Shown: positions 34,401-44,700 of the stretch, in pieces | Layout: each line of letters opens with the position of its first letter | How positions within the stretch are numbered: the first letter of the stretch is position 1 | DNA from: Aspidapion aeneum | Taxonomy: Eukaryota; Arthropoda; Insecta; Coleoptera; Brentidae | DNA length: 64,000 nt | Direction of reading: 5' to 3' | Assembly (NCBI GenBank): GCA_963576565.1 | Contig: OY755039.1 | Location: 140,499,369-140,563,368 of the forward strand | Made by a program: the position numbers and the translations under genes | Notes under the pieces: model-generated | The model's database searches: none | The model's input: the letters and a program-made list of their open reading frames with translations, nothing else | What the model was told of the DNA's origin: nothing

Positions 34401-34699
34401 TTAAATTTGAAAATAATAACATTTTAAAAGTTGACAATTTCTGTGATAATCATACACACTGTGCACAAATCACAGGAACTTACATTACTGAAAAATATTT
34501 TGTTACAAGTGCGATAGATCAAAGAATTGCCATTTTTAGTTGGAAAATTAGTGAAGGTAATCTTTCTTGCAAATTTTTGGGTAAATACAATACCAGCATA
34601 GCCGACTTGCAAGGGTTACAGTGTTTTGTGACTGAGGGTGGTAGCCTTAATGTGATCGTTTATGGAAAAGGTATGGAATATATTAAAGTTTTGGATTAA
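28402..34699 (+). CDS. Wdr6: WDR6, WD-repeat partner of the tRNA wobble 2'-O-methyltransferase
   Basis: WDR6 (yeast Trm734/Rtt10) binds the FTSJ1-type methyltransferase and directs 2'-O-methylation of tRNA position 34. Two exons: 28402-28507 and 31869-34699 (2937 nt, 978 aa). Exon 1 encodes the family-specific start that ends in FFKEYILAG, continued by IGGFLHVFDFQTRKL in exon 2; an ATG at 31988 would miss this. The donor is GCAG|GCAAGT, so the intron is GC-AG, with the acceptor TTTTAG. WD repeats are recognisable throughout (for example STSDDRSAILWKI, ATTGEDGQIFVWGF, ISGGEDTTLRINLL, FSGCSDGIIKIF) and form the expected multi-propeller protein. Intron 1 (3.36 kb) is filled by inverted-repeat elements. 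The gene converges with AP-1mu. Confidence 0.92.
28508..29190. other. WDR6 intron 1, unassigned part
   Basis: AT-rich sequence with a TAATGTAATGTAATGTATA microsatellite near 28890. It has the look of a LINE 3' UTR, but no coding motif was verified. Nothing else was recognised. Confidence 0.35.
29190..31170. repeat. Inverted word-array pair around a nested palindrome in WDR6 intron 1
   Basis: Left arm 29190-29770 repeats words such as CGAAACGTAAAATCATC and GTCGAAAATAA. Right arm 30780-31170 carries the complementary words (GTTTCGATGATTTTGC, TTTTCGACATTTTTACG). The words are degenerate and 15-20 bp long. Between the arms lies a separate element (29852-30743). No ORF. Confidence 0.65.
29852..30743. 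mobile_element. Inverted-repeat element (GGGTGTCCCAAATT family), copy 1
   Basis: The two halves are reverse complements: TAGCAAGCCGTTTTTAAGC and GGAAGGGGGTCTATAACTT on the left, their complements on the right. It ends with GAATTTGGGACATCCTGTAC. A second copy with better ends lies at 53453-54340. About 890 bp, no transposase. The TACAGGGTGTCCC-type end and probable TA target suggest a Tc1/mariner-related MITE (inferred). Confidence 0.75.
31261..31530. mobile_element. GC-rich TIR element in an AT-rich intron
   Basis: The ends ACCAAACTGTTCCGCGAA and TTCGCGGAGCAGTTTGGT are inverted, differing by one base. The 270-bp body is packed with GCGCGC and CGCGAG phrases in contrast with the AT-rich surroundings. 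Overlapping minus-strand frames across it are arginine/alanine-rich and not credible proteins. No clear target duplication was found. It lies about 340 bp upstream of WDR6 exon 2. Confidence 0.7.
31531..31868. other. WDR6 intron 1, end
   Basis: A possible short LINE scrap on the minus strand (31570-31800) shows YLGAN-like phrases in reverse orientation, but it is too degraded to name. The stretch ends with the acceptor TTTTAG at 31863-31868. Confidence 0.3.
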
Positions 34700-34830
34700 T
34701 TGTTAATTTTCGTTTTCTTTCTTACATTTAATTATTGTAAAGGAGAAGAAAGTATTTGTAACATCCTAGAGAGTTTTTTGGAATTGATCTCAAAATATGG
34801 TAACAACAAAAGTTTAATGATTTTTGATGG

Positions 34831-35822
34831 CCCAATAAAATTTCAAAACGAAAATCATATTTTAATAAGTGGTGGTGAAGATACAACTCCAACAATTAAT
34901 TTATTAGAACTTAATTAAAATTTCAAAAATTTGTTGTCCAGTAGTAGAGCGATCAAAGTTCAAAAATTAACAAGTTCTGATCAAAATCTTGAGGAATATG
35001 TGATATTTTCTGGTGGAGGTAGAGCTCAAATTATTGTTTGGCATTTGGTTATTACGAATGCGAACAAAGGACAAATCAAGGTAGTTTGTAGTGAAAAATA
35101 CAATTTGTATGAAGAAATCAGTCAAGAACTTCCAGAAATCAGGATTATGGACTTGGTATTTTTGGAAAAAGATGGAAAATTTATTTTATTTTCTGGATGT
35201 TCAGACAGAATAATTAAAATTTTTACTTTAGGAACAAACACACAAAATTTTTACAAATTGAATATGATAAATACTTTATTTGATGGTTACATTTGTATCA
35301 TAAAAATTCAAACTTTAAAAATGTTGGATAAAGATTTTTTAATATCCATGGCAACTAATGGGAAAATCGTATTTTGGAAAACTATAAATAATTTCACTGA
35401 TAATATCTCAGGGCCTTTTAAAAAACACAAATCAGGAATAAATAGTGTTTGCTGTAAAATTTTAAGTGAATCAGAAGTTCTTATTTTGATTGGTGGAGAT
35501 GATAACAAGATATCGTTAGATTTGTTTAAATTTGAAAATAATAACATTTTAAAATTTGACAATTTCTGCGATAATCATACACATTGTGCACAAATTACAG
35601 GAACTTACATTACTGAAAAATATTTTGTTACAAGTGCGGTAGATCAAAGAATTGCGATTTTTAGTTGGAAAATTAGTGAAGGTAATCTTTCTTGCAAATT
35701 TTTGGGAAAATACAATACCAGCATAGCCGACTTGCAAGTTACAGGGTTTTGTGACTGAGGGTGGTAGCCTTAATGTGATCGTTTATGGAAAGGGTATGGA
35801 ATATATTAAAGTTTTGGATTAA
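34831..35822 (+). pseudogene. Partial tandem duplicate of the WDR6 3' end
   Basis: It is homologous to WDR6 33690-34699. The first 160 bp are strongly diverged, with indels and an in-frame stop at about 34916. From about 35010 on, identity to the parent is high (roughly 20 differences in 790 bp). Near the end a short deletion/substitution (CAAGGGTTACAG to CAAGTTACAGGG) shifts the frame and stops it at 35756. It cannot make a full WDR6. An AATAAA at 34834, at the start of the copy, could serve as the parent gene's poly(A) signal. Confidence 0.88.
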
Positions 35823-38710
35823 TTGTAAATTTTAAGCATAATCTAAGTAGCATGAATGGTGTTAGTTGGTTCTTAGTTGATAATCACCGTTCTGCGTAAT
35901 GTATCTCACCCACGGTAATGCTTGATAGCCGCTTTTTTCGATAATTTTCAAATAACGCACTTGTATGCCTGAAGTCGTGAAGTAGGGGATTTCGAACTTC
36001 ACTTGGTATACGTCTGTGCGTTTCAGATGATTTTGAAACTTTTTTTTCGCGCCGTCTGTAACGACCAACGCGCATAATTCAAAAACTGATTGCCCGATTT
36101 TAATCAAATTTGTTACATACCTAGGTTGGGTTTTGACTCTAGATGGTCTTTTGAAAATTAATAAAATCCAGTGGAGATAAGCAAAAAAAAGGGTGAGGGT
36201 AGAATCCTGTGAGCTTAAGTGCCCATAAATTTACAAATTGAGGGTGAAAATTTATGAGTTCAAAAATGTGTTATTAATTAAAAGTAAATTATTTAAATCA
36301 ACGGTTAAAAATTATTTTAATGGTCTAGTAGATTTGATAAAAAATCACAATAAATGATACTTATATAAATTGCAATAAAATAATACGTTTTGTAGCCTAC
36401 CAAATAATGAAGTAGCATGAATAGTGTTGTTTGTTCTTAGTTGATAATCACCGTTCTGCGTAATGTATCTCACCCACGGTAACGCTTGATAGCCGCTTTT
36501 TTCGATGATTTTCAAATAGCGCACTTGTATGCCTGAAGTCGTGAAGTAGGGGATTTCGAACGTCACTTGGTATACGTCTGTGCTTTTCAGATGATTTTGA
36601 AACTTTTTTTCGCGCCGTCTGTAACGACCAACGCGCATAATTCGATAACCCGATTTTAATCAAATTTGTTACATACCTAGGTTGGGTTTTGGCTCTAGAT
36701 GGTCTTTCGAAAATTAATAAAATCCAGCGGACATAAGCCAAAAAAAGAGTGGGGGTAAAATCGTGAGTTAACGTGGCCATAAATTTAAAGAGTATTTTCA
36801 AATTGTTGGTAAAAATCTATGAGTGAAAAAATGTGTTATTAAATAAATGTAAATTATTTAAATCAACGGTTAAAAACTATTTTAATGGTCTAGTAGATTT
36901 GATAAAAAATCACAATAAATGATACTTATATAAATTGCAATAAAATAATACGTTTTGTAGCCTACCAAATAATGAAGTAGCATGAATAGTGTTGTTTGTT
37001 CTTAGTTGATAATCACCGTTCTGCGTAATGTATCTCACCCACGGTAACGCTTGATAGCCGCTTTTTTCGATGATTTTCAAATAGCGCACTTGTATGCCTG
37101 AAGTCGTGAAGTAGGGGATTTCGAACGTCACTTGGTATACGTCTGTGCTTTTCAGATGATTTTGAAACTTTTTTTTCGCGCCGTCTGTAACGACCAACGC
37201 GCATAATTCGATAACCCGATTTTAATCAAATTTGTTACATACCTAGGTTGGGTTTTGGCTCTAGATGGTCTTTCGAAAATTAATAAAATCCAGCGGACAT
37301 AAGCCAAAAAAAGAGTGGGGGTAAAATCGTGAGTTTACGTGGCCATAAATTTAAAGAGTATTTTCAAATTGTTGGTAAAAATCTATGAGTGAAAAAATGT
37401 GTTATTAAATAAATGTAAATTATTTAAATCAACGGTTAAAAACTATTTTAATGGTCTAGTAGATTTGATAAAAAATCACAATAAATGATACTTATATAAA
37501 TTGCAATAAAAATAATACGTTTTGTAGCCTACCAAATAATTAAGTAGCATGAATAGTGTTAGTTGGTTCTTAGTTGAGAATTACCGTTCTGCGTTATGTA
37601 TCTGACCCACGGTAACGCTTGATAGCCGCTTTTTTCGATGATTTTCAAATAGCGCACGTGTATGCCTGAAGTCGTGAAGTAGGGGATTTCGAACTTCACT
37701 TGGTATACGTCTGTGCGTTTCAGATGATTTTGAAACTACTTTTTTTTCGCGCCGTCTGTAACGACCAACGCGCATAATTCAAAAACTGATTGCCCGATTT
37801 TAATCAAATTTGTTACATACCTAGGTTGGGTTTTGACTCTAGATGGTCTTTTGAAAATTAATAAAATCCAGTGGACATAAGCCAAAAAAAGAGTGGGGGT
37901 AAAATCGTGAGTTTACGTGGCCATAAATTTAAAGAGTATTGTCAAATTGTTGGTAAAAATCTATGAGTGAAAAAATGTGTTATTAAATAAATGTAAATTA
38001 TTTAAATCAACAGTTAAAAACTATTTTAATGGTCTAGTAGATTTGATAAAAAATCACAATAAATGATACTTATATAAATTGCAATAAAAATAATACGTTT
38101 TGTAGCCTACCAAATAATTAAGTAGCATGAATGGTGTTAGTTGGTTCTTAGTTGATAATCACCGTTCTGCGTAATGTATCTCACCCACGGTAACGCTTGA
38201 TAGCTGCTTTTTTCGATGATTTTCAAATAGCGCACTTGTATGCCTGAAGTCGTGAAGTAGGGGATTTCGAACTTCACTTGGTATACGTCTGTGCGTTTCA
38301 GATGATTTTAAAACTTTTTTTTCGCGCCGTCTGTAACGACCAACGCGCATAATTCGATAACTGATTGCCCGATTTTAATCAAATTTGTTACATACCTAGG
38401 TTGGGTTTTGGCTCTAGATGGTCTTTTGAAAATTAATAAAATCCACTGGAGATAAGCCAAAAAACGGGTGGGGGGGGGGGGGTAGAATCCTGTGAGCTTA
38501 AGTGCCCATAATTTTACAAATTGTGGGTGAAAATTTATGAGTTCAAAAATGTGTTATTAAATAAAAGTAAATTATTTAAATCAACGGTTAAAAACTATTT
38601 TAATGGTCTAGTAGATTTGATAAAAAATCACAATAAATGATACTTATATAAATTGCAATAAAAATAATACGTTTTATAGCCTACCAAATAATTAAGTAGC
38701 ATGAATAGTG
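35823..38710 (-). repeat. Tandem array of the AP-1mu terminal exon, five extra copies
   Basis: A unit of about 565-578 bp is repeated head to tail, with coding-like segments at about 35862-36006, 36427-36571, 36992-37136, 37559-37703 and 38137-38281. In minus-strand order each unit holds a HINE-like fragment (GTCTGTAACGACCAACGCGC, CCTAGGTTGGGTTTTG), 48 codons of the last AP-1mu exon starting at QVKFEIPYFTTSG and running to the stop or just past it, then the 3' UTR. Copies 2 and 3 have K-to-T after QV and have lost the normal stop. In the copies the exon homology ends abruptly at CAAGTGAAG and joins ACGTATAC. The array abuts the WDR6 partial duplicate. Confidence 0.92.
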
Positions 38711-41700
38711 TTAGTTTGTTCTTAGTTGATAATCACCGTTCTGCGTAATGTATCTGACCCACGGTAATGCTTGATAGCCGCTTTTTTCGATGATTTTCAA
38801 ATAGCGCACTTGTATGCCTGAAGTCGTGAAGTAGGGGATTTCGAACTTCACTTGAATCGGCGGTTTTCCTTCAATGTCTTCGCATTCTACGCTTGGTAAA
38901 CCGAAGTGGGCTCTCATCAGATATTCTTTACCTAAAAATACAATACATTGTTATTTTAGCTCACACATATACTATAGTAGTCTGAGCTATGGTGATCCTA
39001 ATTTTTTCGAGAAAAAAAAAAGTTGCTCCGATTTCAAGAAATTTTATATATTGTTACAAATTTAAGTTATTTAAATTTTATAATTGGAATTTATTTAGGT
39101 TTAGTGTAGTATTAGGTCGATTTATCTTAAGGTTGTATTCTTAGTCTAGGTTTTAGTTGCGTTGTCTGTGGCTTGCGGTCGCGGTAGTGCGGGAACTTGC
39201 CGGACGTCGAAGGCTGCCGGAAAGTTCGAGAGAGATGGACGATCCTATATATAGGGCCGGGGTCGCGCACCAGGCAGTCAGTCACAGATGACGTGCTGTA
39301 GTGGTCGTGAGATTAACACGAAGTTAATAGACCGATTATAGTAGTGAATTATTAGCAAGTTATTACTAAGTTTAAGTGCGTGTTTTTGTACATAATTTGT
39401 CGAAATAAATTGACGTATCGTTTTCAACAATTGCGAGTTTTAATTTGTCGTTGTGAACCCGTAACAATTGGTGTCAGAAGTGAAATTAAAAGAAATAAAT
39501 AGTGCAAAGACTATCCTTACACAGTACCACCGGCTAGGACAATTAAAAAGAAGAACAGTAAGTGATTTTGCCAGAATATTCGGAACTGAATAGTGCAAAG
39601 ACTACCCTTACGTATTACCACCGGATAGGACAATTGGACAGAAAAACAGTAAGTGATTTTTTCCAGAATATTCGAAGAAGTTCGATATTGTTTTATTCAA
39701 AAACTAAAAGAGATATTTAAGAACCGACTTCGACATTAACTTTACAGTCCAAAAATTGATAATTAGAGAGATTTTCTAGAATATTCTATAACATTCTACG
39801 ACGTTCTATTCAAAAACTAGAAGAGATATCCAAATACCGACTTCGACATTAGATTAGTAATTTTAAAAGTAAGAATCAGAAAGAATTTCTAGAACATTCC
39901 ATCACTTTCTACGACGCTCTATTCGAAAACCAGAAGAAATATCCAAAAAGAGACTTCGACATTAGTTTAGTTATTTCAAAAGTAAGAATTAGAAAGAATT
40001 TCTAGAAGATTTCATAACATTCTACGACGTTCTATTCAAAAACTAGAAGAGATATACAAATACCGACTTCGACAGTAGCTTAGTTATTTTAAAAGTAAGA
40101 ATTAGAAATTATTTCTAGAATATTCCATAACATTCTACGACGGTCTATTCGAGAATCAAAAGAGATAATCAAAAAGTGACTTCTACATTTGCCTAGTAGC
40201 AGAAAGAGTAGCATTTACCAGTATATTCCAGAACATTCCATTAGGTTCTATTTAAGAATTGGAAGAGATATTGAAAAACCGACTTCGACATTCGCTTTAT
40301 AGCCCTAAAATAGACGTTTTAAGTGATTTGTCAGGAAGTTGATGCTTACTAGACAAGGATCGGCAAAGATGGAAGATCTAACTAAAATGATGCAGGCTCT
40401 CGCAGCTCAAATGGCTCAAAACCAGAACGATATAAGACAGACCATGGAACAAAACCAGAACGGCATGCAGGAAAACTTTGACCAAATAAAGAGCAACTCC
40501 GAACAGCTGAGAGAAGAGTTTAAGACTGCAACCGAAGATCTTAAGGAAGAAATAACTCAAAGAATGCATAGTGTGGAACAAAAGGTACAAAATAAATTGC
40601 GGAATGTAGAAGAAAAGGTACATAATGTTGAAGAAAAGGTACAGAATGTTAGGAAAGAAATTTTTCAAACCATGGAAGAAAAATTCCAGGACGTGTCAAA
40701 ACAGCTTATACAGCTCCAAAAAGAACACAACAAAATGAAAGCTCAGGGATGTGTTGTGAATTCCAACCAAAACATTAAGCCTCCAAATTTCGATGGTACG
40801 TCTTCCTGGTCTACTTACAAACAACAGTTTGAAGCTGCCGCTGCTGCAAATGGTTGGGATGATGAGGAAAAAGCTAGAGCATTGTTAGTAGCTCTACGAG
40901 AACCTGCTCTGGGACTTTCACGGTCCATTCCAGTCGAACAAAAACAGAATTATAACGCTTTAGTGGCAGCGTTAGAAAGAAGGTATGGAGACGAACACTT
41001 GCGAAATTTACATTGGTCAGAATTAAATATTCGTCAGCAAAGACCAGGAGAATCATTGCAAGAGTATGAAGCAGATATTAGGAGGCTGATGTATTTAGCT
41101 TACCCAGAAATGCCAGAAAATTACAGAGATCCCTTCACGGTAGATCGCTTTATTAACGGCTTGCGAGACACGGACTTAGCAAAATTACTTCGTCGAGAAC
41201 GCTTCCATAACAGCAGTGAAGTGTTGATTCGAGCCCTTGAAATTGAATCATCAAATAATATGTCCAGGCCAAAAGTAAGCTGTTTCAATTCAGGAGGGAG
41301 AAGAAATGAGCACTGGAGGTGAGGTCAACTTAAAAACGCTAAACCAACTGTTTCAATCACTGATAGAGAAGATTGATTCTTTGAAAGAAAGTAGACGATC
41401 CCCTCCAAATGTAAAGTGTTTCAGATGCGGACGTACAGGGCATTTTCAACGCGATTGTCGTGTCCAAATGAGGTCTCGTTCACCATCTAGTGGGACAGAG
41501 TACCGAAGAAGAGATCAGGAAAACTAAAACTAGTCAACGCAGAGGAGCGGGTGTTGGCTAATGGGAATTTAGCCCCCAAAATTTACTCTATTAAGAGCCT
41601 AAAACATACTGCTGACAGTCTTAACATCGACGGACTCATTAATGGGAGAAAAGTTAATTATAACAGTAGACACTGGTGCTGCCATATCATTGCTTAAGTT

Positions 41701-44700
41701 CAAAATTGCAACGAGATATAAAATTCGACCAATAGAAAAGAAAATAACACTTAAGACTGTGACTGGAGAATCCGCCGACGTGTTGGGGCAGACAGATATA
41801 GACCTACAGCTGGGAAGATTGAAGATTCGCCACACTGTATTGGTTGCCGAAATAGAAGACGAATTTATTTTGGGAATGGACTTGATAAGTAAACATGGAT
41901 TTGCGTTTGATAATAAACTTAATACCCTAAGATTTGGGAATGAAGAGTTCATTTTGTCAAATAGTCACTTCAATAAAGAACCAATAAAGGTCGTGGCAGT
42001 ATGCACAACAAGACTAGTCGGTAACAGTGAGACCATAATTTTTGGGAGGCTGGAAAGTAAAACATCAAGCTGCGTCGGACTCATAAGCCAACAAAACACA
42101 CCCAACACCTACCTCGTTGCAAAATCACTAGTTAAAACCGATAAAGACATCCCGATTAGAGTCGCCAATATTTACCCAAATAGTGTCAAAATTAATAAGG
42201 GGGAGGTGGTAGCATTATTTGAACCAGTACAGAAAGTAACAAGATGTGAAGAGCCAACTTCCGAGGATACAAGCAAGTTACCAATGGAGGTACTTCAGCA
42301 ATTTGAGTCAACTTGGCAACATCTCACTCCAGAAGAATATAGTAAAGCGAGAGAGTTTATAGAAGAACAAAGTAATATCTTCGAAACTAGGAGTAGTTCG
42401 GGACGCACAAACCTTATTCAACATGCTATCAACACTGGCGATGCCCAACCGATAAGACAACCCCCAAGAAGACTACCAATGGCCAAGCAAGAAGAAGTTC
42501 ACAATCTCATTAATAAAATGCTCAGCGACGGTGTTATTGAAGAGTCATCAAGTCCTTGGTCATCTCCTGTGGTGTTGGTCACTAAAAAGGATGGAAGTAC
42601 TAGGTTTTGTGTCGACTACAGGAAACTTAACGATGTGACCAAGAAAGATAGTTACCCACTGCCAAGAATAGACGACACATTAACAACGTTGGCAGGATCA
42701 TATTGGTTTTCTACTCTTGACTTGAAAAGTGGGTATTGGCAAGTAGGTATCTTTGAAAGAGATAAAGAGAAGACTGCATTCTCTGCTGGAAGTGGACTTT
42801 ATCAGTTTAATGTGATGCCATTGAAAGACTAATGGAAGTCGTTCTACGAGGCCTTACTTGGAAAACCTGCCTAGTCTATTTGGATGATGTCATAGTAATG
42901 GGGAAATCATTTCAAGAACATCTAGATAATTTACGAGAAGTATTCTCAAGAATCAGGAACGCAAATCTTAAATTAAACTCAAAGAAATGTTTTCTGTTCC
43001 AAGAAAAAGTTGAGTCCATACCGACGAAAAGAAGCTGCAAGCAATAAAAGAATGGCCTCAACCTCGTGACAAACATGAATTGAGAAGCTTTTTGGGTCTG
43101 TGTACATACTACAGACGATTTGTAGAAGGATTCGCCAAAATAGCGTCTCCGTTACATAGACTTACAGAAGATAAAGCTTCTTACAAATGGAATACCGAAT
43201 GTGACCAAGCATTTAGAAGACTAAAAGCAGCATTATGTTCTAGTCCGATTCTTGCATATCCCATTCCAAAAGGAAAATTCATATTAGATACTGATGCGAG
43301 CAACGATGGCATAGGAGCAGTACTCTCCCAAGTACAAGATGGAGAAGAACGGGTCATCGAATTTTTCAGCAAGAAGCTATCCAAACCAGAGAGAAATTAT
43401 TGTGTTACTAGAAAGGAGCTCCTAGCCATAGTTAAATCCGTAGATCACTTTCACAAATATCTCTACGGACAAGAGTTTCTGATTAGAACGGATCATGCTG
43501 CGTTACAGTGGCTCATGAAAATGAAACAACCTGAGGGGCAAGTCGCGAGATGGATAGAAAAGCTACAACAATACCATTATCAAATTAAGCACCGAGCAGG
43601 AAGGGTGCATAATAATGCAGATGCATTGTCCAGAAGACCTTGCCCCGAGGATTGTAAACATTGCAGGAAAATTGACCAGAAAGAAGAAATTACCTACGTG
43701 CGCCAGATAAAGTTAGAACCAGATGAAGAATGGATGTCGGCTTCGATTAGAACCACACAACTTAACGACAAAGATGTAGGACCTATCTTGCGATTGAAAG
43801 AAGAGAACAAGCCACGACCATCATGGCAAGATATCGCAAACCAAGGGGTGATATTCAAATCACTGTGGGCACAATGGGATTCACTGATAGTAGAAGAAAA
43901 CATCCTTAAACGTGCCTGGGAAAGTGCCGATGGCCTTACTGTGATTAATCAAGTAGTGGTTCCTAGGAGCATGGTAGACAATATAATGGCCGAATGCCAT
44001 GGTGGAAAATCAGGCGCGCACCTAGGCATAAATAAAACCATGGACAAAATTCGAAACCGATTTTATTGGGTCAATTACTTTCAAGATGTGAAAAACTGGT
44101 GCCGCCGATGTTCGACTTGTGCAGCCAGCCAAGGTCCCAAAACAAGGTCCAGAGGTCAAATGAAACAATATAACGTAGGTCTGCCATTCGAACGCATTGC
44201 TATTGATGTGGCCGGACCATTTCCAGAAACTAAAAAGGGCAACAAATACATCCTTGTTGTCATGGATTATTTTAGCAAATGGCCAGAAGTTTTTGCTTTG
44301 CCTAACCAAGAGGCCGCTACAGTTGCAGAAGTTCTGGTAAATGATGTTTTCAGCCGATTTGGCATTCCTTTGGAACTACATTCAGATCAAGGAAGAAACT
44401 TTGAATCAAAGCTCTTCCAGAATCTCTGTGACCTTTTAGGAATACATAAAACACGGACTACTGCTTTGCATCCGCAGTCAGATGGCATGGTTGAAAGATT
44501 TAATAAAACAATAGAGGAACATCTTTGCAAAGTTGTTGATGAGCACCAAACAGATTGGGACCAATATATTCCATTGTTTTTGATGGCCTATAGAACTGCC
44601 ATTCACAATACGACAGGAGCTACTCCATCTAGTATCCTGTTTGGTAGAGAACTGCGTTTACCATGTGATGTCATGTTTGGTTCACCTGAAGAAGCACACT

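Noticed and set aside
31988..34699. WDR6 starting at the ATG at 31988 as a single-exon gene of 903 aa
   Set aside because: The frame stays open upstream to a good acceptor at 31868, and a family-specific N-terminal exon at 28402-28507 joins it in frame.
35862..38350. Array copies as independent small genes
   Set aside because: Each carries only the last 48 codons of AP-1mu behind a transposon fragment, without promoter or start; annotated as repeat units.
40378..40668. Hydrophobic minus-strand frame opposite gag
   Set aside because: Antisense shadow of the heptad-repeat region of gag.
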